From positions 14,909,975 to 14,973,974 of the forward strand of contig JALGQZ010000011.1 in assembly GCA_023105745.1 (NCBI GenBank): a stretch of 64,000 nt of DNA. Reading direction: 5' to 3'. How positions within the stretch are numbered: position 1 is the first letter of the stretch; each line of letters starts with the position of its first letter. The DNA comes from Austropuccinia psidii (taxonomy: Eukaryota; Basidiomycota; Pucciniomycetes; Pucciniales; Sphaerophragmiaceae). The notes beneath the pieces are model-generated. The model was not told where the DNA came from. It saw only the letters and a program-made list of their open reading frames with translations, and ran no database searches. Positions 37,326-48,152 of the stretch are shown piece after piece. The position numbers and the translations under genes were made by a program.

Positions 37326-38010
37326 ACGATGTAAAGTTTTGGGAAATTTTGGTGCTAACATCTCATGTGAATATGTATAAGCAAATGAAAACGTTTCACT
37401 GATGATGGTCAATTCATTTGTAGCTCCACAAAAAAAGAAATCATGGGAGATTGACATAACATTCCCATAAGATAAAGCTAACCGACTCTCAAAATCCAAG
37501 TACCATAGCCATGTACAAAAACTCTATGGGATGAAACATCAACAATGAAACTCCAACTATAAAAGCTATTTACAAAGATCCTCCAACACACCAACGATCA
37601 AGTATGAAATCTAAGTCCCCAAACTATGTACAACCAAACCTCACTCAAAGCAAACATGTATTGAATTCTGAAACAAAAACGCAGAAGTAATCTTTCAATT
37701 ATCTAAACAAATTAAACACGAGAAAATATTAATGGACGCATAAGCATAGGCAAGCATAATTAAAGCCACTAAAAATATGAAAAAATAACCAGAAAAAATC
37801 GAGGATAAGTATGAGATAACCAAAACCAAATTAAAGATCAATCCGATCACAATATATAATTAAAGAAACTAAGTGGGGATAATATTAAATAATCAAAAAA
37901 ATAGATTTCGAAAATATTAACAAGAAAATGTGAAAGAAACCATATAAATATTAATTTTGAATCAAAAAAGGAGAAGCACACGCAAAAAATAATTTGAGTA
38001 AATTCTGATT

Positions 38011-39838
38011 TCATTGCCAGGTGTCATCTTCAAAACCCTCCATCCTCCAATTATGCCTAGTAAACCTTGAATCCCAAGCATCTGTCATGACTACATCTTC
38101 ATTGATATATTCTCTCCTTTCATTTTCCTCGGGTTCAAGCTCCACTTCGCTTTTTTCATTCTCGATGATTTCCTTCTCAAGCAAATTGTTGTCAACATCA
38201 TGTTCTGCATCAAGATCCACACTTTCATCACCAATACTGCTTGCAACACTATAACTATCACTGCTGTCGGGGGAGTTGGGCTCAATTTCGTACTCTTTGA
38301 TTGTGGAATGCCAGTATTTCTGGTTGAAAGCCCGATCGCCAAGTTGTTCATCGGGATGTTGCTTGGGACCTGGAGGTAGATCCCTAATGGGAACAAAGGC
38401 AACCTCTGATAAGTCAGCAACAATTTGTTTTTCGGAGTGATCTTTTTATTGAACCATTCAGGTCTATAGAAGTCGATTGGAATGTTCTTGGGAGTTTTTT
38501 CAAAATCGGAAATGATGGGTTTCTTTGGCCTTCGGCGTATTCGTTGATTTGATCTCCGGCCCATCATGGCATCAACGTCATTCATCTTAATATCAAGTTT
38601 TCGGAAGAAAGAAGTTGCACTGTTGGATCGGTATGAAAGAGTTTTAATTATATAAATACCAGCTTTTGCATTGTACTCCTCGTTGCTATGAGCATTAACG
38701 TCTGACGCAATGATTTGGTATCTTTTAGGATATTTGTGTGTGACTAAAAACTTGTAGCGGCGATCACGTAGCTTTTTCAAAAAATGAAATGGGTTAGTTA
38801 TGATGTATTCGCAATATATTAAATATTCTCATAAAACACTTACTCGTTGTCTTGCCCGCTGTACTACCTTTCTCTCCACATCACGCACATTCCATCCTCT
38901 CTCTCTAGTTTCTTTTCTAAACTTTTCGCTTAATACATAGTGTACATAATGATCATATGCACTACGAAGCAAACCAAGATCACTACAGTAAGTCAGATTT
39001 GCTTGCATATATTGATAGGCACCACTGCAAGCAATTTGTCAAAAGGTCATCAACGCCACAATGCGACAGGCCTCATTGTAAATGGAATCAGGGGCCTCTT
39101 CCAGATCGGGTGCCCAGATACGGATTCCAAGCTTAGCAAGCATAGCGTGAACGTATGTGATATAAAAGTCTTGCATGTTGATTATGTTCTTGCCAATTTT
39201 TCTTTTTCCAGAACGTGCATCACGTAAAGTTTGAACTTGGGCTTCACTGATTAATTTGACACCTTGAGAGTTCTGTGCCACATTCTGAACCTCTTCAGCA
39301 CTTGAGAATTGTTGGTAGAACTCCTTGAGCAATTGTTTATCTGGTGCTGTTGGCATTGCTGCTGGAGTAAGCATCCCCCACAAGAGCTTGATGTGAACGT
39401 ATAATGCTTCCTGAACAAAAGGAAACATATAAGATATTTGATCAGATTGGCTAATATTTTCATTCTCACCTTTGTATATTTGAAGTCTGGAGGAGCATCT
39501 CGCATTAGCATTTGGATTGGATTACGCCTTATTGTTGAAGTCAAATTAGGTATTGGAGCAGGACCTTTCTGTGTTTTAACGACTGGCTTTGATTTACTGC
39601 TGCTTGGTAATGGCGGGCTAGGTATTGTATCTTGAAAACTGATGCGTCGCCCTTTACCTTTATCCTTTCTTTTGTTATTTCTGTCGTCCCAAGGGTTATT
39701 TGCATCTTCTTCCTGTTGCATCAATGCTGCTATTATTTCATCACGTTGAGAAATTGCATTTTGCATTTCTGTGTACTCGTTTGGGTGTGATGAGCTTCCT
39801 TGAATAGGTCGATAATTGTTGTTGTTTGGAAAACTCAT
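38011..39838 (-). pseudogene. CACTA-3 partner gene (unknown function), broken
   Basis: It starts at 39838 (MSFPNNNNYRPIQG; compare MSFVPEQ in CACTA-2). Exon 1 has a short coiled segment (MQNAISQRDEIIAALMQQ), a Lys/Arg-rich stretch and RRNPIQMLMRD..FKYTK, then an intron around 39470-39415. Exon 2 carries TLRDARSGKRKIG..YVHAMLAKLGIRIW..PDSIYNEACRIVAL. An in-frame TGA follows at about 39047, and the frame then continues through AYDHYVHYV. Exon 3 (about 38772-38011) has AHSNEEYNAKAGIY, IPIDFYRPEWFNKK, a one-base frameshift near 38430 and an acidic tail ending EDDTWQ. Conservation of exon borders and motifs across three diverged copies argues it was a working gene of the family. Confidence 0.75.
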
Positions 39839-40591
39839 TTTGTTTTGAATTAAATCAAAAGAGTTATATTGTCTGGTAAGCGTTAAAAGATGAAAAGTAG
39901 TTTGAGTTTCACAACTCCCAAAAAAAAATTGTAGAGAAATAAAAAGGATATAATAATATTAATGAAATGAAATATTCGGTCAAATTTATTGAAAAAAGCT
40001 GAAAATTAATTATTTTTGGATTGTTTTTAAACCGAATTGAAAGAAGCTAAGCCAGTAGCTATCATTAAGTAAGAAAGAAAGAACTTCGATCTAGAAAAGA
40101 AAATTCCAAAGCTAAACCAGTAGCTTTTATCGGGGTATGAAGTAAAGAAATCAAACGTGAAAGTTTATGGGCAGAGGGGGAAGGAAGAATTTCGAGAAGC
40201 AACAACACTTTATATAGGGGAAATCAAGTCTCAAAACTAGAGTTACAGAATGAAAGGACTCTTGAAGCTAGTGGATCCTTTATTAGACATGCCTTAGTAT
40301 GACAAATCTTTTAACCACCCAAGATTTTCTATAAGATAAAGCTTATTTTCGATGCTTCTCAGTTTTTTTCAAAAGAAATTTCAACAGCTTAGTTGAATTG
40401 AAATATTACAATTGCAGTATGAAAGGAAGTACTCAAGGGCCTTAGAAATGCCTTAGTTGATAGAACTGTTTAATGATCCATGAGTCTTGACAAAGAAATT
40501 TCTTTTGTGCCTGATTGGAATAGTAAAGTTTTCACAAAATTTATTATAAAGGGCGCTTTTGTTGTTGATGATCTCATACACAAATTTTCAA

Positions 40592-40640
40592 GGGTCAGGA
40601 TGACGCCGCAGTTTGCAGCGTCAGGCCCTTGCCAGTAGTG
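40592..40640 (-). repeat. CACTA-3 right terminal inverted repeat
   Basis: 49 bases ending GCCAGTAGTG, followed by the GTA duplication. Confidence 0.95.
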
Positions 40641-40715
40641 GTAGTGGTTAGTGATTCTGGGTTGCTTTCAACTTTCATCAAATTTGAAACGGGTTCAAAT
40701 CCCCCCTCTGGTAGT
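40641..40715 (+). tRNA. 3' part of a tRNA-like sequence split by CACTA-3
   Basis: After GTA it reads GTGGTTAGTGATTC (D-arm-like), then a B box GGTTCAAATCC near 40690 that fits the consensus GGTTCRANTCC, then CTCTGGTAG as an acceptor-like end. With the left part it has A and B boxes about 50 bases apart, as in tRNA genes. I cannot fit a clean acceptor stem or a certain anticodon (a CTTTCAA loop would be Glu UUC), so it is better called a tRNA-derived sequence than a gene. Confidence 0.45.
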
Positions 40716-41057
40716 AATTCTTCTGCCGGACCTGTCAGTTTCTGGAATAGGGTAACCATGCTGGGTAGCATATTCTGAGCCTTGAGCAAGTTTAGTGATG
40801 CAATTTGGTATTGTTGTGTTCCTTGATTCTGTCAAACAAAATTGATCTTTGGAAACTTGTTGTGATGGAGGGTGCTCAACCTTGATCATAATTTGAGAAG
40901 TACTTATTTCAATTTGCTCATTTAAAATGCTGGAAGGATGCATGCTTGTCAAAGATTGACAAACCCATTAATTTGGGGCTATAAGAACGTCATCCAGTAT
41001 AAATGGTGGTAGCCTTTTTGGTGAGGTGAATTCTTTTCTGTAATAAGGTGGTCATTT

Positions 41058-41353
41058 TATGACCGGCGGTCATAACTTGACATTTTAAATTCTTTGATCT
41101 TCCTTTTCTGTATCTGAATGGCCTAGCTTGTTTGGTTGATTTTTCCCCCATGTCTTGAGATAATTTTCTTGATTTTAGGCCAAATTATGACCGGCGGTCA
41201 TAATTTTGACATTTTGAGCTTCTTCTATCTTCTTTTTCTGTATCTGAATGGCCTAGCTTGTTTGGTTGGTTTTTGTTTATTCTTGTTTTCCTTTCCATAT
41301 TTTATATCTTCCTGTCTCAAAGAACAAAATTATGACCGGCGGTCATAATTTTG
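41058..41353. repeat. Three copies of a 17-29 bp palindrome in 128-145 bp direct repeats
   Basis: TATGACCGGCGGTCATA occurs at 41058-41074, 41186-41202 and 41331-41347. In the third copy the symmetry extends to 29 bases (41325-41353). The spacer repeats share CTGTATCTGAATGGCCTAGC. It lies in the non-coding part of the Ty3-type element, in the gap where pol should be. The symmetry suggests a binding site for a dimeric protein (inference). Confidence 0.85.
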
Positions 41354-41659
41354 ATATTTTGAGCTATCTATATCTTGTTTTTCTGTTTCTTCACATCATC
41401 TTTTCATTGTTTTTTTTTAAAAAAAAGAGAAATAAAAATAATAAAGGCCTATGGGCCCAAACTTAGCCAAACTTGTGCCATTTTTTATATGAGGTGGCAT
41501 AAGAACAGATAACCACCCCTGTTTTTTTTTTTTAAAAAAAAAATGAAATAATAATACTTATACATTGGGAAAAAATCTCTTGGAAAATGTTGAGTTTGAA
41601 ATCCTTTATTGAATACTGATTTATAGCCTTGAGTGATAAGATACTTGAAAAAAAATTGA

Positions 41660-41885
41660 AAAAATTGAAATTCCTCTTTGATAAGGCAGGAGGTCACTTC
41701 CACTGAGTGATAAGAGTGTTTAAAAAAGATTTTTTTATAAGTTAGTTTGAATGATTTGAAATTCCTCTTTGATAAGGCAGGAGGTCACTGCCCTGAATTA
41801 TGGGAATTTTGAAAAAAGATTTTTTTTTATAAGTTAGTTTGAATGATTTGAAATTCCTCTTTGATAAGGCAGGAGGTCAATGCCC
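41660..41885 (+). repeat. Roughly 105-bp tandem repeat, about two and a half copies
   Basis: GAAATTCCTCTTTGATAAGG followed by CAGGAGGTCA recurs three times, separated by GATTTTTTT..ATAAGTTAGTTTGAATGATTT. It is non-coding and lies in the Ty3-type element. Confidence 0.85.
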
Positions 41886-42009
41886 TTGATACTAATACAG
41901 ATATATACAGAATTCTCTTTTTTTTGGTGATTTTTTTAATTTATTTTGAGATTTTTTATATGGTTTTTTATTTTTTTACTTGGTGATTGAAATTGGATTA
42001 CTTCAGCTG

Positions 42010-43492
42010 TTATTGAGAAATATTCAACCTTCTGTTGTGAATTACTGAAAGACATATGTCCTTCAATATTTCTCCAAATATCTTGTTGCATTGTTTTCTT
42101 TGTGTATTTCCTTTCCATTCTGAAACAAAACCTTTTACTTCATGAATAAACATGTACCCAACATCACACCAGCAAAGAGTTCCCCCCAAGATTTCAAAAC
42201 CATCTAGATTCAAGTCTTCTTGAGCCCATAACATTTTGTGATACAGTCCTTCTATTGTCAGGCTTCTTCCAGTAAGGATTCCTTAAATTTCCTTTGATTC
42301 CAATAGTGGTTAGTAATTCCAGAAAATCAACATTTGTAAGATTTGATCCAGGTAGTTCTGAAATATATTTGGTTTGAATGATTGGTGAATCTAGCTCATA
42401 ATCATACAGTTCCTTAAAGGTTATTATTGGAAGTATTACATAATCTTCCAGTCCTTCATATTCTGGTATGTCTTTCTGTATGCCATTTTGATTCTGGGAG
42501 TCATTTGGTAATTCAGATGTAATTCCTTTATTTTGATTAAATAGATCAGTTGCACTTGAAAAGCAGAATATTTGATCATAGGCATGATTAAATTCTTCTA
42601 GAATGCTAAGTCCAGCTAGCCTTTGTGTATTTTCTGATAACTCTCCTTCTTCTAGATCTTCAAATATTCTTCCTTGCTTATATTTATCTTCCAAATCTTC
42701 ATTATTTTGTTGGTATAACTTCAAGTCATCTTCTGATTCTGCTGTTTCCAATTTTTTATCAATCCTCTTTTGAATATTTCTATCCCAAACTTGATCCATT
42801 TTGTCTTCAGTAATTATGGCACTTTCCTTTTCCAATTCTTCAAATTTTCTTTTTGCCAATGGATTGATTATGTCGTCTTTTATTTTTTCATTATCACTAA
42901 TGTACCAAGCTTTCTCCTGAAATAAATTTGAATAATCTTCTGCAATTCCTGAGGAATTTGCTTCAGGTGGCTTCAGATCCCTTTTAAATTTCTTCTGTGG
43001 GATTTCTACTTTATCTTCTTCATTAATACCACTTAACTCAAGTCCTAGCCATTTCTCTGGGTCTTCTATGGCCATGTCCAAATTTCTTCTCATCTTCTTC
43101 AGTTCCATTTTTATTTTTTCTATTGCTTCACTATCTTCTACCTTCAATTCATACTCCTCTGGATCCTTCCCTTTAGATTTTGTTTCAGTTTGAGGTGGAA
43201 TACTTTCTTTAGATGAAGATAGTATGCTTGACTTTTCTTTATCTATTATCTGGTTGAAATTTTCAAATACTAAGAAGTCCAGGTAGGTTTTCTCTTCACT
43301 TTCAAAAGTGACTTCAAGATTTTTAATTTGACCAATTGCCTTCAAAAAGTTATCTGTTGATTTTGATGTGTAAGGGCTGATTTTTAATTCTGCTTTTAGG
43401 GCCATTTCCTGAGTTATAACATTCAAGTCATTTTTTGCATCAAAAATAGCTGAGAAGGGTATTTTGTTTGCACCAAGAAATATTGTCTTCAC
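42010..43492 (-). pseudogene. Ty3-type element: distal Gag-protease polyprotein part
   Basis: A 432-residue frame (43492-42194) continues directly, in the same frame, from the one above after a single TGA at 43495-43493. It begins with a region that looks like a second, degenerate retroviral-type protease (FSAIFDAKNDLNVITQEMALKA, without a D-S/T-G triad). A long acidic, Lys-rich linker and a conserved-looking end (YELDSPIIQTKYISELPGSNLTNVDF in part) follow. Around 42235 a frameshift passes into LWAQEDLNLDGFEI (to 42010). No reverse transcriptase motif follows. The function of this part is unknown. Confidence 0.65.
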
Positions 43493-45340
43493 TCATGTTG
43501 AAGATTGACTTTCTGTTTCCCTTGTTTCTTTTCTTTTGGATGATTCTGCTCCATGTATTGACCATTTTCCAATCTCTGAAGATGCACAAAGCTCCATTCC
43601 TCTGGGTGGAGAAATTTCCCAACCCATAGCTTGAGGGTTACATATTGGTAAACATAATCGACGTCCATATTGCTCTGGATAACTAAATATTTCCCCTTGC
43701 TTGTGTGAAAATTCCAATTTAACATTATTATCTGCTAAAAATGGTCTTCCAAGTATGGTATGTACAGCTCCTTTTGCTATGAATAAATGAATTTCTTTTT
43801 CTTCTCCTGTTATCATAGTAATTGGTGTAAATTCTGAGAGTCCAACCAAAGATGTTGTATGTCCACCAATTCCTCTAAGATTCATATTAAGCTTTCTACT
43901 TGTAAGTGATGCTTTAATTGCAGTTTCCTCTGGTATTATATTAATTTCTGATCCAATATCCACCAATGCCATTGTAGAATATTCTTCTCTTCCAATAAAT
44001 ACTTCCATAAAGCCAAGTGGGCATGCATAATGTAATCTTGGGGTATCATAGTCCCGTAGCTTTACTGAAAGTAGTCTCTCTTGAATATTTGACGTATTGA
44101 CTGATTTTATCACTTCTTTTTCCAGGATAGTTAAATTTTGTAATTTATCAATAAAGGTTGGTGACATTGATAATATTTCTTCAAGAGTAAGATTTATCTT
44201 TTGTTCAAGTATTTTCTTCATTACATGTTCAATTATTAGCTTTGGGGTATTGGCTGTAGATTTTACTTTGTCTTTTAATTCCATCTTTTGCGACTCCTGT
44301 CTTAGTCCCTCCTTATTCTTATTCCTGGAAATGATTTCAATATCATCATTATCTACTTCCTTTCCTTCTTGTGTCTTCTTGTATTTTGTTGGAATTAGAA
44401 CTCTCATTTCTTCTTCTGCCTCATTTTCCTCATGGTAGGCACCTGGTATCTTCTTTTTAAAGGGTTTGTGTGTTTCATTTTTATCCTCTTGCTGGGTTTG
44501 GCTTTGAATTTCCTGTCTTGCAGCTCTTTGCCTTGTCTGTCTAAGCCCAACATTTATTTGAAGATTTTCATTTGCTGGTGATACTTGAGGAGGTTTCCAG
44601 TTTCCCCATTCTTCTATTTGAGCTATAGCAGTTGCCTTCTCTTCTTTGCTTTCCTCAATTACTGTTGTTTCTTGCTTATTAGGGGGTGGATTTGATTGTT
44701 CCATCATTTTCTTTGTAAAATCCTCCTGCTCTTTGGCAAAATGTCTAACTAATGCTTTTGCAGATTTAGGGCCTTCTGTGGGTACTCTTTGAAAATTTGG
44801 AAAAAGATATGTTCCTCCACGCTTCAAAACAGTTCTTTTCTCCAAGTCTTCTGTGAGGTGATTACATCTTATTGCGGAATTTCCTTCTTCTAAGCAGTAA
44901 TAACACTTCAGTAGCTGTCTTAGAGCCATTTGGGCTGGAACATATGGTTGATAACCAGAAGATATGGGTAGTAAAGGATATCTTGGCCTGAGTGGCTGTG
45001 AGTTTTGTGTAGCTTTCTGATCTTGTTTATTGCCTGCTTGTATTTTATTTGGAGATTCAACTACTTCTGAAAGGTGTTTGAGCTGATTCAATACTTGCTT
45101 AACTGATTCCTTCCCAGTATCCTTTGATTGATGCCCTTGCGGCTGAGGATTTTGAATTTTTTGGGTAAGATCTTTCATTTGCTTTAAGACTTCTTCCCAG
45201 CTTTCCTCTTCAAACCTAGCTTTATTCTCTTGTGACTTTGGTTGTGAAAATTCCTTCTGTTGAATTAAGACTTTGGCTTCTAAATCTTGTTCAATGTATA
45301 ACTTTAAGATTTCCAATCTTGGAATGATATAACCATCATC
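43493..45340 (-). CDS. Ty3-type element: Gag C-terminus, zinc knuckle and aspartic protease
   Basis: This is a long open frame of about 616 residues with no start of its own: it is the downstream part of gag, cut off by the TGTCAG element at 45346-46850. Near residue 146 lies CYYCLEEGNSAIRC, a zinc knuckle whose usual His is Asn. Near residue 457 lies ALVDIGSEINIIP, a retropepsin active site with DIG in place of DTG/DSG. It is followed by LRGIGGHTTSLVGLSEF, ILGRPFLADNNVKLEF and GRRLCLPIC, a layout I associate with Ty3-type elements of rusts. The frame ends at a TGA (43495-43493) with an open frame continuing beyond. Such a stop could be a mutation or a read-through point. Confidence 0.8.
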   Translation of the reverse strand, partial: DDGYIIPRLEILKLYIEQDLEAKVLIQQKEFSQPKSQENKARFEEESWEEVLKQMKDLTQKIQNPQPQGHQSKDTGKESVKQVLNQLKHLSEVVESPNKIQAGNKQDQKATQNSQPLRPRYPLLPISSGYQPYVPAQMALRQLLKCYYCLEEGNSAIRCNHLTEDLEKRTVLKRGGTYLFPNFQRVPTEGPKSAKALVRHFAKEQEDFTKKMMEQSNPPPNKQETTVIEESKEEKATAIAQIEEWGNWKPPQVSPANENLQINVGLRQTRQRAARQEIQSQTQQEDKNETHKPFKKKIPGAYHEENEAEEEMRVLIPTKYKKTQEGKEVDNDDIEIISRNKNKEGLRQESQKMELKDKVKSTANTPKLIIEHVMKKILEQKINLTLEEILSMSPTFIDKLQNLTILEKEVIKSVNTSNIQERLLSVKLRDYDTPRLHYACPLGFMEVFIGREEYSTMALVDIGSEINIIPEETAIKASLTSRKLNMNLRGIGGHTTSLVGLSEFTPITMITGEEKEIHLFIAKGAVHTILGRPFLADNNVKLEFSHKQGEIFSYPEQYGRRLCLPICNPQAMGWEISPPRGMELCASSEIGKWSIHGAESSKRKETRETESQSST

Positions 45341-45345
45341 CAAAG

Positions 45346-46850
45346 TGTCAGGGTGAGTCTATATAGTAGCTATAAAGTGTAAATACAAGCTAGTATCATG
45401 ACTGTGACACGTCAAAAAACAAATAATTTTAATTCTTCAGGTCCTACTGCTATGTGGTAACAGTGGTGATGAGTCTGTTGAGGACCTGGGTTGCAATACT
45501 CTAATATCTTTGACTGTAAAGAAGTACTACAATAATTATGCTTTAATTATATCTTTTAATAATTCTAAGGACACTACTGATGGATAACAGTTTTGTCATG
45601 TAAGAATATGGGTAAATAAGATAAGAATGATGGGTTTTCAAGGAAAAAACCCTTCTTTTTATATCTTTCAAGACTGTCAAGAGTTATTAACTCTTCACAC
45701 ATCAGAGGAGTGAAAATGTTCACTCCAATGGTCAATCTGTGGTTCTGGATCCTCAATTCTGACGTCAATATAGGCAGAATTGTGGTTTTAGCACCACAAA
45801 TGATCATTCTGGGTCAATACAGGGTGAAAAAACTTTTCACCTGCCACGTCAGCACTTGGATGACATTTTTATGGTGTCTGTATGATCAATATTAGTCATT
45901 CTGGGCGGGTTTAAGCTTTAAACAACCATTATTTTAAGTATCAAGACTGTACTGGTTGGTACTGGTTTGGTACAGGCCAGTATTGGTCAAAAAACTTCCA
46001 ACCAAGATATGTTGGTCAGTTTTTGAGATATTGAGAAACCAAGAGCACAGAATTGAAGGGCTTAATGAGCTCTTCAATTTGGTATGCTTAATGTTTACCC
46101 TTCCTTCAAATAGCAAAAGTTATAAGGGTTTTAGGTTTTTGGATGTAATTTTGTACATCAGTATGAGGCTTCAAAAACTTCCATGCCAGATATCTTCTCC
46201 AATTTGGAAGATATCTGTATTCTGATGATACAGTTTTGTAGGGCTTGATTAACTCTACAGTTTGGTATATTACACTGTACATTGGTATGAGTGTATGCCA
46301 AAGATACAGGGGTTTGTTTACTTTCTTGTTTTCAGAATATCTGTATTTTTGGTTGTTAAAACTTTGAACCAAGATCCCTCAGTCAATTTAAGAGATACAG
46401 AGGTCTAATGTACCTCAAATTAAAGCTCTTGTTTATATCTTTAATTTGGTTATACTTTTGTACAGTTTTGTACCAGCCCTCTTTGACTTTCAGGGGGGTC
46501 TTGGTTTTGAAATAAAGGTCATATGGTATCTCCAGTTGTAGTGGTGTTACAACAACATGGATGATATCATTGTGTAGCTCTCTATGAGAGCTTTAAGAAA
46601 AATACTATTTTGGTATAGAATAACTAAAATATGCATAAGGTAGATGAGAGGTGAAAATAAAGGTTTTGACTTGTTTATTCTCCTCTAGGTTTCCTTATTC
46701 TGTTTGGATAAGGTTGGTGTTTAATTTAAGAGGATTGTTTTCCTCTTATTTGTTACCTGTATTGACTATGTTTGTTCAATACTTGTCATACCATTATTTA
46801 TGGTATGTTGGATGTCATGCTAGTGCTCTGTTTTGAGTCACAGGCTGACA
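45346..46850. mobile_element. 1,505-bp non-autonomous TGTCAG-ended element inserted in gag
   Basis: The ends are TGTCAGGGTGAGTCT and, inverted, TGTCAGCCTGTGACTC. The flanks CAAAG (45341-45345) and TAAAG (46851-46855) give a near-perfect 5-bp target duplication. Taking out the element and one duplication lines the two gag frames up exactly (codon boundary at 46851), which confirms the borders. There is no transposase inside. Its right end matches the left end of the foldback element at 12363 over more than 40 bases. Confidence 0.88.
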
Positions 46851-47747
46851 TAAAGCTTGCAACATGGCCTTATCTTTAATCATTTCTTTGTAAATAGATT
46901 CTTGAACACTTGAGGAAAGACTGGCCAAAATTTCTTGATTGTGATTGATATCTCCTTGTATATATTGATACCTTCTGAGATAATTAATAATGGATTCATA
47001 TTCACCAATGAACTTTTTATATTGGGTCATATTTCTAATTCCTCCTTCTTGTTGAATCTTTGTAAATAATTGAGTAATTGAGGACAGCTTGTATCTTCTT
47101 TCAGGTGACACTGTTCCCCATCTCCTCTTCATATCCAATTTTAATTGCTCCCAATCGCCAGTTTCATATCCAGGCATTCCTTCAATATGGTAGCTAATTT
47201 CTTGATCTTTAGTCCAAAAGGATATCTGTCTTGCTATATCCCTTCCACTTTCTCCTTCTATTTCTGCTATATTTTCTACTCTTTTAATAAATCTTTCCAC
47301 TTCCTTTCCATCAAACCATAAATTATAATCTTTTGGTCTGATCTTGACAATGGGTGTATTGTTTCGTGGGATTTCTTGTTGCAATGTGCTTGAAGCCTGT
47401 GCATGAATATTAACCCGCTTTGGTAGAGTATTTGGTCTTTGTGAAGTGAATGGAGTTGATGAGGCCATAGGCCTTGAAAATGGTGATGGTGACCCTTCTT
47501 GTCTAAAGATTCTTGGAATGATTGTAGTTTCTTCCATTGGGCTGTTTTCTGCGGTAAAACTTGACTCTTTCCTTTTCCCTTCTTTTTTAAGGAGTTCAAT
47601 TAATTCTTGCTGCATTTCCAACATTCTTTGATGAAGTCTTTCTACATCAGATTTATCTTCTTGTCCTTGCATGGTCTCTTCATTTATAATTTCTTCTTTG
47701 GATTCATCTGGATTGTGTGGTATCTTTGATGATGATGCACAATCCAT
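46851..47747 (-). CDS. Ty3-type element: Gag N-terminal part
   Basis: 299 codons from ATG 47747. A low-complexity, Glu/Lys-rich start includes a heptad-like segment (VERLHQRMLEMQQELIELLKKE). The retrotransposon Gag domain follows: LWFDGKEVERFIKRVENIAEIEG, then ISFWTKDQEISYHIEGMPGYETGDW and LKLDMKRRWGTVSPERRYKLSSI. Gag packages element RNA in virus-like particles. The open frame runs on to 46815 into the TGTCAG element, but those residues are foreign. Upstream, an open frame without ATG (YYPKRGETPPGEESPIDY) reaches 47950, where an in-frame TAA stands, so the original start may have been further up. Confidence 0.85.
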
Positions 47748-48152
47748 ATTGATATATTCTTTTTTGATTTTTTGTTGTTCACTTTTCTTTTTAATTTCAA
47801 ACAGTTCCTTGAGTAATTTCTGAAAATAATCTGTAACTATCTTTTGATCTTTCTTCTTGGTTGTAGGTGTACCAACTCGTATACTATAATCTATAGGTGA
47901 TTCTTCTCCAGGTGGTGTTTCTCCTCTTTTTGGATAATAATAGTGAAATGATTTTGTTTAAGAACTTGATGGTGATGATGATTTAGAATTTTGTGGTTTT
48001 TCTAATTCCAGATTGACTTGATAGGTGCTTGAAATTTTTTATTAATAAAAGGCTTTTTCTTTTTATGGACTAGATTTGAATGTTTTTTTTCTTTGATAAT
48101 TGATGAATTATTGATGATTGAAGTTGTTGTTGGCCACTGTTGGGACACCAGA
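47748..48152 (-). other. Ty3-type element leader with primer-binding site
   Basis: On the minus strand, two bases after the LTR end, TGGTGTCCCAACAGTGGCC (48150-48132) begins with TGG, the complement of a tRNA 3' CCA end. This is a conventional primer-binding site. The tRNA species is not identified. The rest is Ser/Lys-rich potential coding sequence in broken frames. Confidence 0.65.

Larger units (their letters stand above)
34219..40640. mobile_element. CACTA-3, complete CACTA transposon in a tRNA-like sequence within the Ty3-type element
   Basis: The element is 6,422 bp. The left end starts CACTACTGGCAAGTGTCTGA and the right end is its inverse over 49 bases (43 identical). GTA flanks both sides (34216-34218, 40641-40643). 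The genes are again convergent: transposase 34480-37325 on plus and partner gene 39838-38011 on minus. About 37326-38010 between them holds no gene, and 39839-40591 holds none either. All insertions here are nested in the minus-strand Ty3-type element. Confidence 0.95.

Noticed and set aside
40595..40952. Minus-strand frames of 64-85 residues
   Set aside because: They overlap the CACTA-3 terminus and the tRNA-like sequence, so they cannot be an original gene.
45440..45495. tRNA-like wording (GTGGTAACAGTGG..GGGTTGCAATACTC)
   Set aside because: I could not fit acceptor or anticodon stems. It lies in the 1,505-bp element and may be chance or a very old tRNA-derived part.
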